64,000 bases of DNA from Metellina segmentata (lineage: Eukaryota > Arthropoda > Arachnida > Araneae > Tetragnathidae), in assembly GCA_947359465.1 (NCBI GenBank), contig OX375875.1, positions 59,955,981 to 60,019,980 of the forward strand. The letters are read 5' to 3'. The position numbers and the translations under genes were made by a program. Each line of letters starts with the position of its first letter. The first letter of the stretch is position 1. The notes under the pieces were generated by a model. The model saw nothing but the letters and a program-made list of their open reading frames with translations. It did not search any database and had not been told where the DNA came from. Below are positions 46,501-52,447 of this stretch, in pieces.

Positions 46501-48165
46501 ATGAAGATAGAAACTTGGACTAGAGCATAAGAAAGCCATAACGGCAGTCAAAACTTTGGATCTGTTTTGTTTCTCAAATAAAATAAACCATGACAGCCGT
46601 CTGTTGTAGTGGCAGTGGACGTGAGCAAAACAGAGATTCTGTCGTGTGTAGATCGAACCCATGTGCAATCTTCCATACTCTTCTTCGTGACACCAAAGAA
46701 TTGTACGATATTTTATCGCATGACCAAAATCGATATGTGTGCAAGTAGCCTGATAGTTAGCATTGAGACGCAAAATCCACTTTTCAAAAACTTTCACAGG
46801 TTCTGTGACAAAAGAATATTCAAATTATAACCAAAATTGATCACAATCCTTCCTCTTTTTTTGACTGTCATTAGTTTAAAAAATGAAGTAAAAAAATTGG
46901 CGGTATCTTTATATTTATCACATTTTTCTTTTTAATTGACAACTTTTCCACATGCTTTGTTTTAGGTCGCTATATAAAATTTTAGGTCCTTGAAAAAAAA
47001 ATTTTTGGTTTTGGAAAAGTCCTTAAAAGTCCTGGAATTTTTTTTGATCAAAGGTGTGGGAACCATGTCGGGGTCTGTGAGACCCATGACAGCAGTTAAA
47101 GGTTAAAAAAAATGTTTTTGAAGTAAATTTATACATCGTTGATTTGCAATTAAAACACACTAAGTGAAAAAAACAGTTCAAACAAACAAGGAAAAGTTTG
47201 GGAAATGCTGATCTATTATATTTCTAAGGAGAACTGAATTTTTAACTTTTCGTTAGTGATACTGGTCCTTACAGGTAGTGCTGGGCTGCATTTTTTTTTT
47301 TATGTATAAAAAAAATTACTGTAAAATGAATCATTTAATAAATTTATAAATCCTACATTTTTGAATTATTTATTTTTTGGTATATCCTCTCCAAAAAAAA
47401 TGTTTTGTTTTTTAATTTTTTTTAACTGATAATTCATGCTTGTGTAGCTAGGAAAGAAACCGTCGATCCCCTCACAGATGCACCACAATATCTTTTGTTA
47501 AAAAAGATATATAGACGAGTATGTAAGGTTTAGAGAGGCTGCTAATAGAGTTATATGAACCGGCTTTTACAAACTAGGCTTTTATTATTTCACTTGTGTT
47601 TGTTACTTAATAAAATCCGTGTCTTCGTTTTCATTTCAGACTCACACGCCGTGTGGATCGTATGGAACATTCCATTGGAAGCATTGTATCCAAGATCGAC
47701 GCTGTTCTAGTCAAAATGGAAGGCATGGAAAAAGCCAAAGTAAAGAGGCGAGAAAATATGAACAAAATACTCAATTCCATCTCAGAGGTAACTTATCATC
47801 AAATGCTCGTTGATGGTTTCATTTTAGGAATAAAAATATAAGCGATTTATTTGATATTTGAGCAGTGTGTTTGCGTGTGTGTGTTTTTTTTGTTCGAACA
47901 TTACGAATTATTCTTAAATCAATTGCAGCTCTTCTAAAAAATTTAAAATTTGTTGCGGTGGTTTTTATTATTATTATTTTTTTTTTTATTTATTTATTAT
48001 TATTATTATTATTTTTTGCAACGCGCATGGTATGCAAATGATATTTTTTTCCTTCTTTAGAGTGAAAATTTAGATGAGAAAGCTAAACGGCAGCAAATGG
48101 AACAGCTGGTGAGAGAGGAATTGCAGCGCTGGGACTCTGATCAGTCCCTCAATATGCGTCGATAA
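16163..48165 (+). CDS. Pkd2: Polycystin-2 (TRPP-type cation channel), 15 coding exons
   Basis: Coding exons: 16163-16367, 26441-26554, 27378-27508, 31555-31805, 39007-39231, 39571-39733, 40016-40081, 40339-40569, 40687-40808, 41044-41164, 41471-41569, 43312-43442, 44232-44474, 47640-47787, 48061-48165. All internal junctions are GT..AG and the phases agree; the total of 2355 nt gives 784 residues plus TAA. Seen: TOP-domain motif [16 protein letters not shown] before S2, LGD filter, [11 protein letters not shown] at the end of S6, two EF-hands, and [20 protein letters not shown] in the coiled coil. All of these are hallmarks of polycystin-2, a calcium-permeable channel of cilia and ER that forms homotetramers or pairs with polycystin-1. 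An in-frame TAA (16139-16141) upstream supports the ATG at 16163. The protein is shorter than the 968-residue human form, mainly at both tails. Only the exon borders are inferred; the identity is secure. Confidence 0.97.
17010..17185. mobile_element. Short MITE with ~30-bp TIRs
   Basis: The left arm CTTAGGCCCCGTTCACATGA and what follows (GGCGCGTAAAACGCG) pair with the right arm ending TCATGTGACGTGGTCTAAG. It is 176 bp long, with inner GCGAGGTCC/GGACCTCGC arms. TTA is at one edge and TAA at the other, so neither a Harbinger nor another assignment can be fixed. Confidence 0.5.
18649..19108. mobile_element. Possible non-autonomous hAT-like element (CAGAGATxCCAAC ends)
   Basis: The left end CAGAGATTCCAAC (18649) is matched inverted by GTTGGCATCTCTG (to 19108), and a 6-bp direct repeat CATAAC directly abuts both ends (18643-18648, 19109-19114). 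Inner CCGTAG words recur. The ends resemble hAT termini, but the direct repeat is 6 and not 8 bp. Confidence 0.45.
19878..20881 (+). mobile_element. Non-autonomous Helitron, family A, copy 1 (full length)
   Basis: It starts TC after A (19878) and ends CTAG before T (20878-20881), the Helitron termini and A/T insertion site. A hairpin GCCACT-C-AGTGGC sits immediately before the CTAG. The body shares the words GTTTGTCTGTCTGTTTG, ATTTTxAAATTCAATCTAGAA and CAACGGATTTGAAATCTGxGG with four other copies. It holds three tandem subrepeats built around the last word, at about 20137-20300, 20404-20560 and 20608-20725. No replicase is encoded. Confidence 0.7.
20882..24803. other. Pkd2 intron 2, anonymous
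   Basis: AT-rich. A short AAGTGTAAGTTA-type minisatellite lies at about 22428-22506. A GC-richer patch around 23150-23400 has no recognisable product on either strand. G-runs occur near 23807. Confidence 0.4.
22428..22506 (+). repeat. Degenerate AAGTGTAAGT minisatellite
   Basis: About six imperfect units of AAGTGTAAGTTAA-like sequence. Confidence 0.6.
24804..25505 (+). mobile_element. Internally deleted Tc1-like element with ~60-bp TIRs
   Basis: The left arm 24804-24864 and the right arm 25446-25505 are imperfect inverted complements over about 60 bp (shared core GAAAGACCC..AGTGTTxGAT..ACTTAG). Between them lie scraps of the transposase C-terminal half on the + strand (PIEHVWDMLG region near 25110-25160). 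The rest of the gene is gone, so the element is about 700 bp. A second, inner inverted repeat sits at 25321-25398. Confidence 0.7.
25321..25398. repeat. Long hairpin inside the Tc1 relic
   Basis: Arms 25321-25355 and 25364-25398 are complementary at about 29 of 35 positions with an 8-nt loop. It is followed by a perfect 14-bp pair ACTTAGTATGTGAT (25410-25423) and its complement (25442-25455). Confidence 0.8.
26441..26554 (+). CDS. Pkd2: Pkd2 exon 3: pre-S1 and S1
   Basis: The acceptor TTCTTCCAG ends at 26440 and the donor is ATCA|GTAAGT. Residues 69-106: the GLWATR pre-S1 motif, then a charged stretch, LRELFTY and the hydrophobic S1 segment (about residues 94-110, finishing in the next exon). 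The final codon is split as A|TG (Met107). Confidence 0.95.
27125..27240 (-). pseudogene. Tc1-like transposase C-terminal scrap
   Basis: On the minus strand the sequence reads [20 protein letters not shown], the characteristic end of Tc1 transposases, followed by decayed 3' sequence. Upstream coding sequence is cut off by a (TG)n(TA)n tract near 27255. Confidence 0.6.
27378..27508 (+). CDS. Pkd2: Pkd2 exon 4: end of S1 and start of TOP domain
   Basis: The acceptor is TGTTTCAG and the donor AAG|GTAGAC. Residues 107-150 include [13 protein letters not shown], matching the conserved start of the extracellular polycystin domain, and end in the MTDFWK motif. It is 107 nt upstream of where intron 4 begins to fill with a Tc1 element (TIR at 27655). 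Confidence 0.95.
27655..29120 (-). mobile_element. Tc1-like element, complete ends
   Basis: TIRs: CACTAGTTTCCCAAAATTAA (27655) against the complement of the right end TTAATTTTTGGGAACCAGTG (to 29120), continuing to CACAAAAAG inside. TA duplications flank both ends (27653-27654, 29121-29122). At 1466 bp it is typical in size for Tc1. Confidence 0.85.
27854..28880 (-). pseudogene. Tc1-like transposase, frameshifted
   Basis: The sequence can be followed across three frames: an N-terminal helix-turn-helix ([20 protein letters not shown]), [59 protein letters not shown] with the first catalytic Asp, [18 protein letters not shown] with the second Asp, WPARSPDLN, and a C-terminus ending RGDHTPY. At least two stops and several frameshifts inactivate it. 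Confidence 0.85.
29417..30068 (+). mobile_element. Non-autonomous Helitron, family B
   Basis: It begins TCTATATATATAATTCTC after A and ends CCCCCTAG before T, with a terminal GGGGG-CAGG-CCCCC hairpin (30052-30065). The GC-rich 3' part carries GCGAAGCGAGC / GCGTTAGCGAGC repeats and a CGGAG-TAAT-CTCCG hairpin (approximate). It is 652 bp long. A 67-codon frame at 29546-29749 is basic and unrecognised; no Rep/helicase is encoded. Confidence 0.85.
30137..30707. mobile_element. Non-autonomous hAT (CAxGGCxTCGAAATA ends)
   Basis: The ends CAAGGCTCGAAATACC and (inverted) CAGGCCTCGAAATAG are flanked by an exact 8-bp duplication CCCTAAGT (30129-30136, 30708-30715). GTGCAC-rich segments follow both ends. 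It contains a (CT)n microsatellite (30277-30316). It is 571 bp long with no transposase frame. Confidence 0.85.
30277..30316. repeat. (CT)n microsatellite
   Basis: A nearly pure CT run with one CACA interruption, inside the hAT element. Confidence 0.95.
30716..31554. other. Pkd2 intron 4, 3' part
   Basis: No gene or mobile element ends are recognised. Two related segments around 31090-31200 and 31265-31370 share TTCTAGTTTTGxGTG, CTGCAAAACTGC and GCAGAxGCTGT, so an old duplication is likely. Confidence 0.45.
31555..31805 (+). CDS. Pkd2: Pkd2 exon 5: TOP (polycystin) domain core
   Basis: The acceptor is ATCTTTCAG and the donor GC|GTGAGT. Residues 151-233 hold ENLYWDNWY, the [10 protein letters not shown] motif, an N-glycosylation sequon at Asn197 (NDS) and the cysteine pair Cys200/Cys213. 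By alignment that pair matches the human disulfide Cys331-Cys344. This extracellular lid lies between S1 and S2 and mediates tetramer contacts. Confidence 0.96.
32306..32341. repeat. Perfect 36-bp palindrome
   Basis: CCATGGAAGTAGGAAAGATC and its exact complement meet at AGATCT (centre between 32323 and 32324). It lies 72 bp inside the left end of the hAT and is not matched at the other end. Confidence 0.95.
32652..33287 (+). pseudogene. hAT transposase C-terminal half (ZBED5/FAM200-like)
   Basis: The frame reads [19 protein letters not shown] (usual hAT wording), continues uninterrupted to FWLQMQPV and a TAA near 33070, then resumes in another frame with [40 protein letters not shown] and ends HTYH-TAA (33285-33287). 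The second part is the hAT C-terminal dimerisation domain. The N-terminal BED finger and the first catalytic part are deleted. Confidence 0.85.
33571..35306. other. Pkd2 intron 5, anonymous
   Basis: AT-rich intron. A (CA)n run lies at about 34865-34888. No coding frame or transposon terminus is recognised. Confidence 0.4.
35307..35849 (-). mobile_element. Helitron family A, copy 3
   Basis: Read on the minus strand it starts TCTCTACTATTATAAAAGG after A and ends CTAG before T (35310-35307). It shares the CAGATTTCAAATCCGTTGAA word (forward here) twice. It is 543 bp, shorter than copy 1 because it has fewer subrepeats. Confidence 0.7.
36330..36705 (+). repeat. tRNA-derived SINE, copy 2
   Basis: A box-A-like GGGTGGTTAGCGC (about 36334) and a box-B-like GGTCCGAGATCAATCCCC (about 36458) precede a body and tail shared with the segments at 10236 and 49185 (GGTGTATTTCT, GTCGGTAAAA, TACTTGATATTGTAT). 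It ends in a short ACCCCAACCAACAAG tail. The order of Pol III boxes suits a SINE, but the box spacing is longer than usual. Confidence 0.5.
37451..37538. repeat. (TA)44 microsatellite
   Basis: Pure TA for 88 bp. It is likely to vary between alleles and to be cruciform-prone. Confidence 0.97.
37683..38899 (-). mobile_element. Tc1-like element with complete ends, 107 bp before exon 6
   Basis: 28-bp TIRs (37683-37710 CACTATCTACCAATAAGTAT and on; 38872-38899 inverted, three differences) with TA on both sides (37681-37682, 38900-38901). It is 1217 bp long. The family differs from the other Tc1 elements here. Confidence 0.9.
37746..38775 (-). pseudogene. Tc1-like transposase, frameshifted
   Basis: The start [20 protein letters not shown] (ATG 38775-38773) leads into a helix-turn-helix ([19 protein letters not shown]). 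Then SDESRFTLY carries the first catalytic Asp, [20 protein letters not shown] follows, and the C-terminus is [19 protein letters not shown] with TGA at 37748-37746. Both ends of the protein are recognisable and the length is normal for Tc1 (about 340 codons), but several frameshifts and stops lie between. Confidence 0.88.
39007..39231 (+). CDS. Pkd2: Pkd2 exon 6: TOP domain, second half
   Basis: The acceptor is TTTTTCAG and the donor AA|GTAGGT. Residues 235-308 contain an NGS sequon (Asn244), [32 protein letters not shown] and CVV. It lies only 107 bp downstream of the right end of a Tc1 element, so the polypyrimidine tract of intron 5 is close to transposon sequence. Confidence 0.96.
39571..39733 (+). 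CDS. Pkd2: Pkd2 exon 7: end of TOP domain and S2
   Basis: The acceptor is TTCTCCTTAG and the donor GAA|GTAAGT. Residues 310-363: EFPATGG, IPSW, the KLLRYV linker, then hydrophobic S2 (about 340-359, [20 protein letters not shown]). It ends in phase 0. Confidence 0.96.
40016..40081 (+). CDS. Pkd2: Pkd2 exon 8: S2-S3 linker and start of S3
   Basis: A 66-nt phase-0 micro-exon between GACAG and GGG|GTGAGT. Residues 364-385 carry the [10 protein letters not shown] start of S3. The linker is lysine-rich, as is usual for the cytosolic S2-S3 loop. Confidence 0.93.
40339..40569 (+). CDS. Pkd2: Pkd2 exon 9: S3, S4 and S4-S5 linker
   Basis: The acceptor is TTTTTAG and the donor AGG|GTTAGT. Residues 386-462: the rest of S3, the extracellular [16 protein letters not shown] loop, S4 with AWIKVFKYI (voltage-sensor-like, with lysines at 442 and 445), then [14 protein letters not shown], the conserved S4-S5 linker. 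Confidence 0.96.
40687..40808 (+). CDS. Pkd2: Pkd2 exon 10: S5
   Basis: The acceptor is TTCTTATAG and the donor GT|GTAAGA. Residues 463-502: [13 protein letters not shown], then S5 to about Gly490, then the turret FSTFGTA. The last base pair of Val503 is completed by the next exon. Confidence 0.96.
41044..41164 (+). CDS. Pkd2: Pkd2 exon 11: pore helix, LGD filter, S6
   Basis: The acceptor TTCTTGAAAG is slightly weak; the donor is ATG|GTGAGT. Residues 504-543: pore helix FALLRLI, selectivity filter Leu511-Gly512-Asp513, the [10 protein letters not shown] motif, then S6. The TRPP-type LGD filter is intact, so a conducting channel is expected. Confidence 0.97.
41471..41569 (+). CDS. Pkd2: Pkd2 exon 12: S6 gate and post-S6 helix
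   Basis: The acceptor is TTTTTTTCAG and the donor AAG|GTACGT. Residues 544-576 start with [15 protein letters not shown], the lower S6 gate, and continue into an amphipathic cytosolic helix. Confidence 0.97.
41771..42082. repeat. Perfect 156-bp tandem duplication in Pkd2 intron 12
   Basis: Copies 41771-41926 and 41927-42082 appear identical base for base. Neither looks like an element end. Such identity in neutral intron sequence means a very recent event or an assembly artefact. Confidence 0.95.
42083..43311. other. Pkd2 intron 12, anonymous
   Basis: A GC-richer patch at 42083-42370 has frames on both strands but none that I recognise. The rest is AT-rich. Confidence 0.4.
43312..43442 (+). 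CDS. Pkd2: Pkd2 exon 13: first EF-hand, intact
   Basis: The acceptor is CTATTTCAG and the donor GC|GTAAGT. Residues 577-619. The loop at 602-613 reads D-x-D-x-D-x-K-x-S-x-x-E, with acid or hydroxyl ligands at positions 1, 3, 5, 9 and 12. In the human protein the equivalent loop has lost its ligands. Confidence 0.95.
44232..44474 (+). CDS. Pkd2: Pkd2 exon 14: second EF-hand and acidic linker
   Basis: The acceptor is CTTGTAG and the donor GT|GTAAGT. Residues 621-700. The EF loop at 636-647 reads D-x-D-x-N-x-E-x-D-x-x-E. It is followed by an [10 protein letters not shown] helix and a variable, probably disordered Ser/Gly-rich linker ending in EFNV, which leads into the coiled coil. Confidence 0.95.
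45580..47067. mobile_element. hAT element nested in the piggyBac
   Basis: The left end CAGGGTTCCCACAGTCCTTG and the inverted right end CATGGTTCCCACACCTTTG are similar. Both are followed inside by AAAAGTCCTTxxAAGTCCT-type repeats. TCGGG abuts each end (45575-45579, 47068-47072), the only visible part of a target duplication. No transposase frame is seen. A Helitron fragment lies within. Confidence 0.65.
46190..46510 (-). mobile_element. Helitron family A fragment, copy 4
   Basis: Two CAGATTTCAAATxxGTT / CAGGTTTCAAATCCGTTGAA subrepeats with the following CTATCTTTAACxxT word, as in the other copies. No termini are preserved. Confidence 0.55.
47640..47787 (+). CDS. Pkd2: Pkd2 exon 15: C-terminal coiled coil
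   Basis: The acceptor is CATTTCAG and the donor GAG|GTAACT. Residues 702-750 carry the very conserved [20 protein letters not shown] coiled-coil start, used in this family for trimerisation and polycystin-1 pairing. It ends in phase 0, which makes the downstream alternative exon at 49535 frame-compatible. Confidence 0.96.
47964..48015. repeat. (TTA)n microsatellite before the last Pkd2 exon
   Basis: Two TTATTA runs around a T-tract, 45 bp upstream of the exon 16 acceptor. Confidence 0.9.
48061..48165 (+). CDS. Pkd2: Pkd2 exon 16: coiled-coil end and stop
   Basis: The acceptor is CTTCTTTAG. Residues 751-784: [20 protein letters not shown], which matches the conserved end of the family, then a short tail DQSLNMRR and TAA (48163-48165). 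The roughly 100-residue serine-rich extension of the human protein is absent. A possible internal donor (CTG|GTGAGA, GT at 48109) and one directly after the stop (TAAG|GTACTC) are present. Confidence 0.93.
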   Translation, partial: SENLDEKAKRQQMEQLVREELQRWDSDQSLNMRR

Positions 48166-48200
48166 GGTACTCTTCGTCCTAATATTTTACAAATAGTTTA

Positions 48201-48206
48201 AATAAA
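48201..48206 (+). terminator. Pkd2: Poly(A) signal of Pkd2
   Basis: AATAAA lies 35 nt after the stop, giving a very short 3' UTR if used. A second AATAAA at 50173-50178 would serve the longer or alternative transcript. Confidence 0.45.
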
Positions 48207-49184
48207 ACATTTGATGTTTCGGATGTTAGCGTAATTGGGGAGTTACATATAACAGTAGTATGTCGGAGATTGACTTTCTCAAATATTTTTAATTCGTTAC
48301 AGAAAGTGAGATATCTCTATTGTATTTTGAACTGATTAAGTCGCAAGACTCATTTTCTCATTTTCATTTCATAGACTCATTCATCATAAGACTCATTTTC
48401 ATTTTAGCTAAATGAAGGACTTTTTAGTATTTTAGAGAGAGCATTTATGACCATATTTTTAACCATCGAACATTTTAGAGATCTATCATGATAGTTACCT
48501 TTGAGCTTTTAATTGCGATACTCAGAGCTCAGGCAGGTTTGATTTGTCGCTCAACAGTCAATTGTGCTGCCCGAGGCCTAATTAGACCTGAGTTTTGACA
48601 AGCAAAAGTCGTAACCAACATACAAGTAACAATTTGTATCATGATACACAAATAGATCGTCAAACTTCGTTGTATATCTGCGTCAGTAGCAAGTGGATGC
48701 TACTATTTTTTTTCCGGATGACAACAGAAAATTGCGAACTATTTTTATTTGGATACCTGTGTGGTCTGACGTTCGTCTGCTTTCTACATTCCCACACAAA
48801 GCATCTCACTATTCACAACTCCTTCTTTAAACCATTTTTTTATTGAACAAAAGCAAACTCCCGTGCACCATAGAAGTACAACACGGGGTTTACAGAAGTG
48901 AGTTGACTAAACAAAGAAAGAGTGGTAAAAAAAAATTAACTAAAATTACAAGATTTGATTACCTTAACAAATGAGTAGAAAAGCAGATTAGATTTAACAA
49001 AAATAGTGAGTTTCTTGGCTGTGTTTTACTCAATCTTCTAAAATCATTTTGAAGGCACATTCTTGTCTTCAAATTAGACCTGCGGTTATTGTTTGTTGAG
49101 AACTGTGAGTTGAGGTTCACACTTATACAACTATACATAGGCATGTAATGAAGACTGGTAAACTCTTCTGTTTGATTAGCAAGT

Positions 49185-49375
49185 TGTCATTGAAGGGGAT
49201 CAATAGACTTACCTACTGCACTAGCAACCTGAGAGTTGTAGATGGAGCAGGTTCGATTCTTATAACTTACCATGGTTGTATTTCTCTCTACTTTGTATCA
49301 GTAAATTTTTCCTTGCGCGTGTAAACCCATTTCTTGACATGGTCTGTCTTGTGATTGTCTCAGCATAATACCCAA
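49185..49375 (+). repeat. tRNA-derived SINE, copy 3
   Basis: A box B GGTTCGATTCTTA (about 49251) is followed by the shared tail (GTTGTATTTCTCTCTAC, GTATCAGTAAA, GTGTAAACCCATTTCTTGAC). A ACCCAACTAACAGG end corresponds to that of copy 2. Confidence 0.55.
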
Positions 49376-49534
49376 CTAACAGGAATGTATGGTAAGATTA
49401 TAAATGATGCCCGCTATGTTTTGACTATCCTTTTGCAATCATATTACATAAATGCGTTTTTATCGATTCCCAAAGTTTATGAAGAAAGATGCGTTAGCTC
49501 TCGTTTAATAGTTACTAATTATTTCTTATTACAG

Positions 49535-49732
49535 GTAATCCATCAGAATTCTTTCCTTATAAACATCAGAGACAACACTACTTTGTGTCCCAGCACTTGT
49601 AGCACATCTAACGATTCTTCATCGTTTCTCCAGCACGAGTCTCAATTCCAGATCGCAAGAGATCTTGAGGAACAACTTAGCACTTCCTTTTCAAGGATTC
49701 GGAAAAGTTTGAACTGCCTCTCCGATTAAAGA
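49535..49732 (+). CDS. Candidate alternative terminal exon of Pkd2
   Basis: A good acceptor (TATTTCTTATTACAG, AG at 49533-49534) opens a 65-codon frame that starts in phase 0 and runs to TAA at 49730-49732. The peptide is Ser/Thr-rich with several cysteines and ends in an amphipathic helix (ARDLEEQLSTSFSRIRKSL). Exon 15 ends in phase 0, so joining to it would replace the last 34 residues. Joining from the in-frame GTGAGA site at 48109 would also keep frame. I do not recognise the peptide in the family. It could instead be untranslated sequence or chance. Confidence 0.3.
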
Positions 49733-50179
49733 TCTTGAATGTCTAGTCATATTCAGCACGTAGACTTTAATATACATGGCATATTTTTGTGCTGCAAGTT
49801 CAAAATGAGATATAGTCTACATTTTAAACCAAACATTTTGGAATGTAAACAATTTAGAATTAAACACAACGCTCACAGAAATGTGTCTAAGTAATTGTTA
49901 TTTTTCCTCAGAAAAAGAATTTTTAAAATGTGATATATGTATTAGATGAGATTTTCGGAATTCGTTCATTCGTGCGATGCTGGCGAATTGTGTATTCAAA
50001 AGAATTAGGCCATTCTGGCGATTCATTTTTAAAAAATTTAAAAAGCAGTCCAAATTGAGTAAATATTTATTGTGTTAGGTTATGAGAGGATACTTGGCTA
50101 TACTAGAGCACTGATTCTGCCTTTCTTTGTGTTGTAAATGCTATATACTAACATATAAATATAGAAACTTAAAATAAAA

Positions 50180-51025
50180 AGAACCTTTTTGTTCACCTCT
50201 CATTTATTAAGATTCGCCTAGATATTTTCCATAATATCTTGTTAAAAAAGTGTGAGAAAGGTATTGAAAAAGTCATAAGATAGTTAAGTAAATTTTCAGC
50301 AAACGTATCGGTCTAATTAGCTTTCGTGTAGCAAAATATGACCGTAGATCGATGAAACAAACCAAATTTAAGTAAAATTTATCTTAATTTTAACCTTGTT
50401 TTTGATTTTGATTCGTATATATATATATATATAATATTCTGCCTACCAAATACATTAAATACATCTTTAAATAATTTAAACCCTAAATTAATAGCATGAA
50501 ATGATGTAGCGCTCCCTTTAAATTGTTTGCAAATATCTTAACGATATTTAAATATTTCATTTATAGAATGCATGCTTGTAAAATGTCGAGTTTTAAATTG
50601 GCGATGAGAAATAAGAAAATTTCAAGGTACTAATATTTTAATGGAAAACATTTTTAAACATTTTATTTTGTTTTAACTTTAATGTATTTCTATACCAATT
50701 TGTTTCACGAGAAGAACATATATTTTCGTTACGATTTGTATATAGTGTACAGAACATCTGCACTCTTATTGATAGGGTGTCAAAATAAATTATATGTGGA
50801 TCAATGTTGTATGTTTTCTCTGCTACTTTCCAGAACATCAGTTTTCTTCAGTACGAATATTGTTCAAAACTCTGAATTTCCTTTTTAAATCATAATTTTT
50901 AAGTATTCAACATTTTAATGTACCCAAATGCTACAAATTATAATACAAGAAAAAAAACTTAGCCAAACATGTTGTGAAAATCTAAAAACTTCAAAAAATT
51001 AATTGAAAACATGATTGAAAAAGGT
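50180..51025. other. Intergenic, anonymous
   Basis: AT-rich DNA beyond the last Pkd2 poly(A) signal. Short frames on both strands have no recognisable motif. Confidence 0.45.
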
Positions 51026-51033
51026 CTATATAT

Positions 51034-51604
51034 TAGGGATGCGACATCGGTGTCTATGTTTTCAAAAAAACATAGACATCGATTTAAAAAAAAAAAAACA
51101 TCGATGTTTCTACCTGTCGATGTTTTTACGTTGTCGATGTTTTATTTTTAAATGAAAAAAGTACCGTTATAAAAATTTTAAAAATAACCAAGTAGCATAA
51201 TTTGCATAATCAGCAAATTGAAGATACTTTTAGACCAAAGTGACCAAAGATGAAGGGTCTGAAAAGTAGGGATGCGACATCGATGTCGATGTTTTCTAAA
51301 CATTGATGTTTTAGAAAAAAACATCGATGAATTGGAGCCGATGTCGCATCACTCGTTGCTAAACCAGTTTTAAGAAATGGGGAAACAAGTTTAAATACAC
51401 TGAATTTTAAAAACATTGATGGTATGGGGCTATGTATTATCAACATCGATGTTTTGCTATCGATGTCGCATCAATAGTTGGTAAACCAGTTTTAAGAAAT
51501 GGGGAAAAAATTTTAATACACTGAATTTTAAAAACATCGATGTTTTAATTTTGAACATAGATGTTTCAAAACATCGATGTTTTGCTATCGATGTCGCATC
51601 CCTA
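51034..51604. mobile_element. hAT MITE of CATCGATG palindromes, copy 1
   Basis: Ends TAGGGATGCGACATCGGTGT and (inverted) TAGGGATGCGACATCGATAG; exact 8-bp target duplication CTATATAT (51026-51033, 51605-51612), as made by hAT transposases. The inside is an array of AACATCGATGTTTT palindromes and about two tandem units of roughly 120 bp (CTAAACCAGTTTTAAGAAAT word at 51360 and 51482). An inner TAGGGATGCGACATCGATGT at about 51267 repeats the element end. It is 571 bp long with no coding capacity. Confidence 0.88.
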
Positions 51605-51606
51605 CT

Positions 51607-51783
51607 ATATATCGCTCACTCCTTTCAACAACGTCTTATCTCAAAAAGCGGCTCTATATTGAACGGTGAAGTATAACGATCTGGCAGGGATATACTACTC
51701 TTTCAGGACATTTTGAAAACTGGCATAACTAAAAATCCCAGATTTTTTAGACATGACGTTGTTGAAAGGAGTGAGCGATATAT
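51607..51783. mobile_element. MITE with perfect 29-bp TIRs
   Basis: 51607-51635 (ATATATCGCTCACTCCTTTC and on) and 51755-51783 are exact inverted complements, enclosing about 120 bp. The hAT MITE entered its left tip: the duplicated CTATATAT is the original flank plus terminal ATATAT. A TA-type target is likely. The superfamily may be Tc1/mariner, but this is not certain. Confidence 0.75.
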
Positions 51784-52447
51784 CAGAACCTGATGATAGC
51801 GGGCTTTTTGTTGTATCCAAATGTTATAGATCCTTTCTATCATCTTTTTATTTTCATGAGTCATTTTTTGAAGTTTTAGATTTTTGTTAAAATGTACTTT
51901 GGTTGCCAAAAAAAAATTCTTTTTAAACGCTATTGTGTTATATCTTTCCCACACACAATGTTTAGAGTACGTTTTTCTAAAGGTTTACTCGCAGACAACT
52001 GAAACTAAACACTGGCGCTTAAACTTTACTCAACAATAGCATTTTTTTAAAATTCAATTACCTTTTGAAAAACATCTGAATTTAAATATTCGGAGATGAA
52101 ATTCAATCATCTTTTCTTCATCCATTAAGGGAGGCTGGTGATTGGAAAAATAGATGAAAACTAATTTGAAAAGATTTATTATAACAAAAATCAATTTAGA
52201 AAACTTACTTAATTTTTGTTTATCAATCCTTTTCAATGTGTAGTCAAATTACTAAAAATACACGCGAATAAAAACTACTCTCTCATCCGAAATAATGTCG
52301 CTATTTTGTCTGCTTTTGAACCTTGCGTCATAAAACTCCGCTTTTCACATCCGCTGTAGATAAGCGTTGAGGTTGGTTCAGGATGAGACATGGCAACTAA
52401 GTCTAGGCTTTTCACTTGCACTCTTTTGCAAGTAGTATTTTTTTGTA
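51784..52447. other. Intergenic, anonymous
   Basis: AT-rich. No frame or element end is recognised. Confidence 0.4.

Larger units (their letters stand above)
44767..47102 (-). mobile_element. piggyBac-like element, TTAA-flanked
   Basis: The ends CCCTTAACTGCTGT and (inverted) CCTTTAACTGCTGT are flanked by TTAA (44763-44766, 47103-47106), the piggyBac target. Inside both ends is GGGTCTCxCAGACC. Near 45130-45290 the minus strand reads an acidic stretch ([17 protein letters not shown]) like the N-terminus of piggyBac transposases, with stops. The remainder is occupied by a hAT. Confidence 0.7.

Noticed and set aside
49355..49534. N-terminal part of the 124-codon frame before the 49535 acceptor
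   Set aside because: It starts with a non-ATG codon in a SINE tail and is rich in AT; only the part after the acceptor looks coding.
51034..51604. Regularly spaced palindromes as a CRISPR-like array
   Set aside because: Irregular spacing, no unique spacers, eukaryotic context, and transposon ends with target duplications explain it.
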